Source of the DNA: Planctomycetota bacterium
GTDB lineage: Bacteria; Planctomycetota; Phycisphaerae; UBA1845; Fen-1342
Length of the DNA: 7,695 bases
Assembly: GCA_030616465.1 (NCBI GenBank)
Contig: JAUWXH010000079.1
Span: 1-7,695, forward strand
Direction of reading: 5' to 3'
The notes beneath the pieces were generated by a model. That model was given only the letters and a program-made list of their open reading frames with translations. It had not been told where the DNA came from and did no database searches. Made by a program: the position numbers and the translations under genes. Position 1 is the first letter of the stretch. The number at the start of each line of letters is the position of its first letter. This document shows positions 5,241 to 7,695 of the stretch, one piece after another.

Positions 5241-6508
5241 GCAGACCGCCCCCGTTGGCGACGACGCCGTCCGCCGCTGACCGGGCACTCGTTCCAGCCG
5301 ACCAGCTGCCCCCGGACTACGAGGCCTTGGCGGAGAAGAACGAGGCGCTGGGAGGCGAGTTGCTGCGCTGCTACGAGCAACTGAGCTTCGTCTTTGAGAT
5401 CACCGAGCACATCGCCAACCTTCAGGACCCGGCGGCGATCCAGAACGCCCTCCTCCGCCGCTGCGCCACCATGCTCAACGCCGGCGCGCTCTTTTTCGAC
5501 CGCGCCGGACGCTGCGTTCCAATCACCTGCGGCGAGACGACCGCTCGGCCGGTCGAGGTGGACGCCGAGCGACTGCAAGCAACACTCGCCGAGGAAATCG
5601 AGGCGGTTCGGCGAACAGGCCGCTCGCGGGCTGCCAACCTGACCCCCGCGGCCCGCCGTCGGATCGGCAACGTGCACGTCCTGCTGGGGACGCTGCGCTG
5701 CCGCCCGGCGGGTTCGCACGACCCGGCCGGCGTGGTCATCGCCCTGCGCGACGGACGCGAGCCACCCTTCGACGCGGGAGACCCCTTGGCCTCACAGGCG
5801 GTTCTGGGCTACGGCGGCCACATCCTCAGCAACGTGCGGATGGTTCAGCACCTCAAACAGACCGCGCTCGAGACGGTCTGCGCGCTGACCAACGCGATTG
5901 ATGCCAAGGACAACTACACCAGCGGCCACTCCGAGCGTGTCGGCTGGCTAGCGACGCTGACGGGCCGCGTGCTGGGTCTGCCGGGCGCGCAGCTCCAAAT
6001 GCTCGAATGGGCCGGGATGCTGCACGACGTCGGCAAGATCGGCGTGCCCGAACACACCCTCAACAAGCCCGGCCGCCTGACCGCCGCCGAGTTCGAGCAG
6101 ATCAAGCTCCATCCACGCCTGAGCTACGAGGTGCTCAAGCCGGTGGCCAGCCTCCAACCCGTGCTCGAGGCGGTCCTATATCACCACGAGGACTGCGACG
6201 GCTCGGGCTATCCCGCGGGCCTGCGTGACGTGCAGATTCCGCTGGCCGCCCGGATCATCCGCATTGCCGACACCTTCGACGCCCTCACCTCGACCCGGCC
6301 CTACCGCCCCGGCTTCGATGTCGAGCAGGCGTTGGAGATGCTGGCAGCGGGCGGCGGGCGCGTCACAGACGCCTACCTCACCCACGCTTTCATCGCTCGG
6401 TTTCGCCGCTATATGCGTGAGCAGCCGGGGGATCTCCGCGTCCGCTTCGGCCATACCGTTGTGGCCGACGACGCCCACGCCACGTCGCCTGCAAACCACC
6501 CCAGCTAG
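5237..6508 (+). CDS. GAF plus HD-GYP domain protein, predicted cyclic-di-GMP phosphodiesterase
   Basis: HD-GYP proteins hydrolyse cyclic-di-GMP to pGpG or GMP at a metal centre. This 423-residue soluble protein starts with a disordered Pro/Ala segment, then a coiled coil (about 28-56, with ELLRCYEQLSFVFEITEHI), then a GAF-like sensor region (about 57-205). A catalytic domain follows (about 208-400). Catalytic motifs are intact: SGHSERV (H231), HDVGKIGVP (H263, D264, K267), KLHP (H292), HHEDCDGSGYP (H316, H317 and the GYP at 324-326) and IADTFDALTS (D345). All expected metal ligands and the GYP signature are present, so activity is predicted. No membrane segment is visible. The ATG at 5237 overlaps the receiver stop by ATGA and has a good ribosome site. 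The pair resembles RpfG (receiver-HD-GYP) split into two proteins with an added GAF sensor. The GAF ligand is unknown. Confidence 0.92.
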   Translation: MSRPPPLATTPSAADRALVPADQLPPDYEALAEKNEALGGELLRCYEQLSFVFEITEHIANLQDPAAIQNALLRRCATMLNAGALFFDRAGRCVPITCGETTARPVEVDAERLQATLAEEIEAVRRTGRSRAANLTPAARRRIGNVHVLLGTLRCRPAGSHDPAGVVIALRDGREPPFDAGDPLASQAVLGYGGHILSNVRMVQHLKQTALETVCALTNAIDAKDNYTSGHSERVGWLATLTGRVLGLPGAQLQMLEWAGMLHDVGKIGVPEHTLNKPGRLTAAEFEQIKLHPRLSYEVLKPVASLQPVLEAVLYHHEDCDGSGYPAGLRDVQIPLAARIIRIADTFDALTSTRPYRPGFDVEQALEMLAAGGGRVTDAYLTHAFIARFRRYMREQPGDLRVRFGHTVVADDAHATSPANHPS

Positions 6509-6679
6509 CGGAGTGAAGCGGTCTTCGGCCATTGGCTGGCGGGCGTTTTATCGGCCGCCCCCCGCTCAAACACCGTCATGCACGCACCTTTCTGGAAAGC
6601 CGATTCCCGCACACGGTCGATAAACCCATCGTCGGGGCGCTCTTTTGCGGCAGCGCTTTATCCAGCGGAGAACATCGAA
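6509..6679 (+). other. Spacer between HD-GYP and pseudopilin genes, 171 bases
   Basis: A GC hairpin (GGGCG, 10-base loop, CGCCC) lies about 35-55 bases after the HD-GYP stop. Its loop, not its 3' flank, holds the T-run, so it does not look like an intrinsic terminator. No clear promoter was found; TTTATC around 6657-6662 is only a loose -10 match. The pseudopilin frame is open upstream to about 6578 but the residues lack pilin character. GGAG at 6667-6670, 9 bases before the ATG at 6680, marks the real start. Confidence 0.45.
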
Positions 6680-7213
6680 ATGAATACTCGATGTATGAGA
6701 CGCGCGCTCAATCTCCTCGAACTCGTGATCGTGGTCGTGATCTTCGGCCTGCTGGCGGCGATTGCCATCCCGCGCTTGAGCAGCGCCTCGCCCGCCGACG
6801 CCGAAAGGTCCCTGCGCAGGGACGTCTCCGTCTTGCGCAGCGCCATCGAGCTCTACTACCGCGACCATGGGTTCTATCCCGGGCAGAAGGGAGCCGGCAC
6901 GCTTGAAAGTGGTCCCGGGACCGAAGCGGCCTTCGCTCTGCAGCTCACCAGGTTCTCGGATGCCGCAGGGCGGGTGGCCGACAAGCCGGACGACGCTTTC
7001 TGCTATGGACCCTACCTGCGCGAAGGGATTCCCGCGTGCCCAGTAGCCCCTAGACGGGGCAAGCAAGGCCTCCACCTTGTCGGTGGCAAGACGGTTCCGG
7101 CCTTCGTGCCGTCCGCGACCGAAGCCGGCTGGGTCTACAATTACGAGACCGGCGACATCGTCGTGAACTCTGACGGGTATGGCATGAGCGGGGCGCGCTA
7201 CGACTCGTATTGA
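6680..7213 (+). CDS. Type II secretion/type IV pilin-like pseudopilin (GspG-like prepilin)
   Basis: This is a prepilin-type protein, expected to be cut and N-methylated by a prepilin peptidase and assembled in the inner membrane into a pseudopilus or pilus. Of 177 residues, the leader is MNTRCMRRA, followed by LNLLELVIVVVIFGLLAAI, the hydrophobic helix that also serves as membrane anchor. Glu at +5 (E14) is present. The residue before the cut is Ala9 rather than the usual Gly, and the +1 residue is Leu rather than Phe. The conserved AIAIPRL ending is normal. The following helix (ERSLRRDVSVLRSAIELYYRD) and GFYPG resemble GspG. The C-terminal half has YGPYL and a WVYNYETGDI strand. A second ATG at 6695 would shorten the leader; GGAG 9 bases upstream favours 6680. 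No other secretion gene is adjacent, so it may be a solitary minor pseudopilin. Confidence 0.85.
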   Translation: MNTRCMRRALNLLELVIVVVIFGLLAAIAIPRLSSASPADAERSLRRDVSVLRSAIELYYRDHGFYPGQKGAGTLESGPGTEAAFALQLTRFSDAAGRVADKPDDAFCYGPYLREGIPACPVAPRRGKQGLHLVGGKTVPAFVPSATEAGWVYNYETGDIVVNSDGYGMSGARYDSY

Positions 7214-7261
7214 GCGCGCCTCGGACGCACGCCGAGACTCCTACCCCCCCCGTGGCACCGG
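7214..7261. other. Short convergent spacer with a weak hairpin and a C-run
   Basis: These 48 bases separate the pseudopilin stop from the rpsA stop. They hold CTCGG/CCGAG (7220-7224 and 7232-7236, 7-base loop), followed by a run of eight C. Because the stem is symmetrical it could slow polymerase from either side, but no T-tract accompanies it on either strand, so terminator function is doubtful. Confidence 0.35.
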
Positions 7262-7695
7262 TCACGCCTGGTCGTCGGGCGACTGACTCGCCTGGTCCTT
7301 GTTGAAGATTGCCCCGTCGATCAGGCCGCTGTCCGGATCGTCTCCGGGACCGTGCAGACCCCCACGCAGTTTCCGCTCCTTTTTCGGTTTTTCCGGCGGC
7401 TCGGCGCCCTCGCCTTCGGCGCCCTCGCCAGCCCAGTCCGCCCGTTTCTTGGACAGCCCGATCTTCCGCTCGACGGTGTCCACGCGCAGGATCTTGACGT
7501 CGATTTCGTCGCCGAGCTTGACCTCGTCCTGTGGGTTGTCCACCTTGTGGTCGGCCAGTTCGGAGACGTGCAGCAGGCCCTCCAGGTCCGGCTCCAGCTC
7601 GACGAACACGCCGAAGTTCGTGATCTTGGTGACTTTGCCCTTGACGACCATTCCGGGCTGGTAGCGTTCCGGGACGGCCCGGATCCAGGGGTCTT
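7262..7695 (-). CDS. rpsA: 30S ribosomal protein S1, C-terminal part (5' end beyond window)
   Basis: S1 binds mRNA on the small ribosomal subunit through repeated OB-fold S1 domains and aids initiation. The visible 143 residues hold one S1 domain. It begins after DPWIRAVPERYQPG, the linker typical of S1 repeats, and runs through GKVTKITNFGVFVEL, LEGLLHVSELAD, LGDEIDVKILRVD and RKIGLSKK. After this last domain comes a low-complexity, highly charged tail of about 55 residues (GEGAEGEGAEPPEKPKKERK, then Gly/Asp-rich sequence to the TGA at 7264-7262), probably disordered. Internal ATG codons are not the start; the frame continues to the right edge. Other S1-domain proteins (PNPase, RNase E, Tex) end differently, and the DPW...G linker argues for S1 itself. 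Confidence 0.85.
   Translation of the reverse strand, partial: DPWIRAVPERYQPGMVVKGKVTKITNFGVFVELEPDLEGLLHVSELADHKVDNPQDEVKLGDEIDVKILRVDTVERKIGLSKKRADWAGEGAEGEGAEPPEKPKKERKLRGGLHGPGDDPDSGLIDGAIFNKDQASQSPDDQA

Noticed and set aside
6578..6679. Longer pseudopilin start at 6578
   Set aside because: It would add 34 residues before the leader peptide; prepilin leaders are short, and GGAG precedes the ATG at 6680.

Overview
The window is GC-rich bacterial DNA (about two thirds G+C by eye) and reads as ordinary chromosome. The best guess for the source is a planctomycete or a related environmental lineage. This rests on the GspG-like pseudopilin, the GAF/HD-GYP protein with its typical leading coiled coil, and the style of the ribosomal protein S1 C-terminus. 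It is inference from protein style only, because no rRNA or other decisive marker is present. I see no tRNA, rRNA, CRISPR array, insertion sequence, integrase or plasmid/phage gene.

Left part (1-2058). A class I SAM-dependent methyltransferase enters from the left edge on the + strand and ends at 542. A 348-base stretch follows, holding at most one tiny membrane-peptide candidate. Converging from the right on the - strand is a radical SAM enzyme of the AmmeMemoRadiSam (AmrS) type. Its usual partners, AMMECR1 and Memo, are not in the window.

Centre (2059-4461). UDP-glucose 6-dehydrogenase (- strand) and UDP-glucuronate decarboxylase / UDP-xylose synthase (+ strand) are divergent across a 156-base region with a TATAAT box. 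Together they encode UDP-glucose to UDP-glucuronate to UDP-xylose, a two-step supply route for surface polysaccharide or other xylosylation. The dehydrogenase and AmrS are tandem on the - strand with an 82-base gap and could be co-transcribed.

Right part (4462-7695). After a 317-base non-coding stretch with several dyad symmetries comes a translationally coupled pair: a stand-alone, degenerate receiver protein and a GAF plus HD-GYP cyclic-di-GMP phosphodiesterase (ATGA overlap). This is an RpfG-like arrangement split over two polypeptides. A type II secretion/type IV pilin-like pseudopilin with an Ala instead of Gly at the cleavage site follows. It converges on the 3' end of rpsA (ribosomal protein S1), which runs off the right edge on the - strand.

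I found no clear new multi-gene system. The most interesting items are the coupled degenerate receiver/HD-GYP pair, the shared divergent promoter of the UDP-xylose genes, and the dyad-rich leader before the receiver gene.
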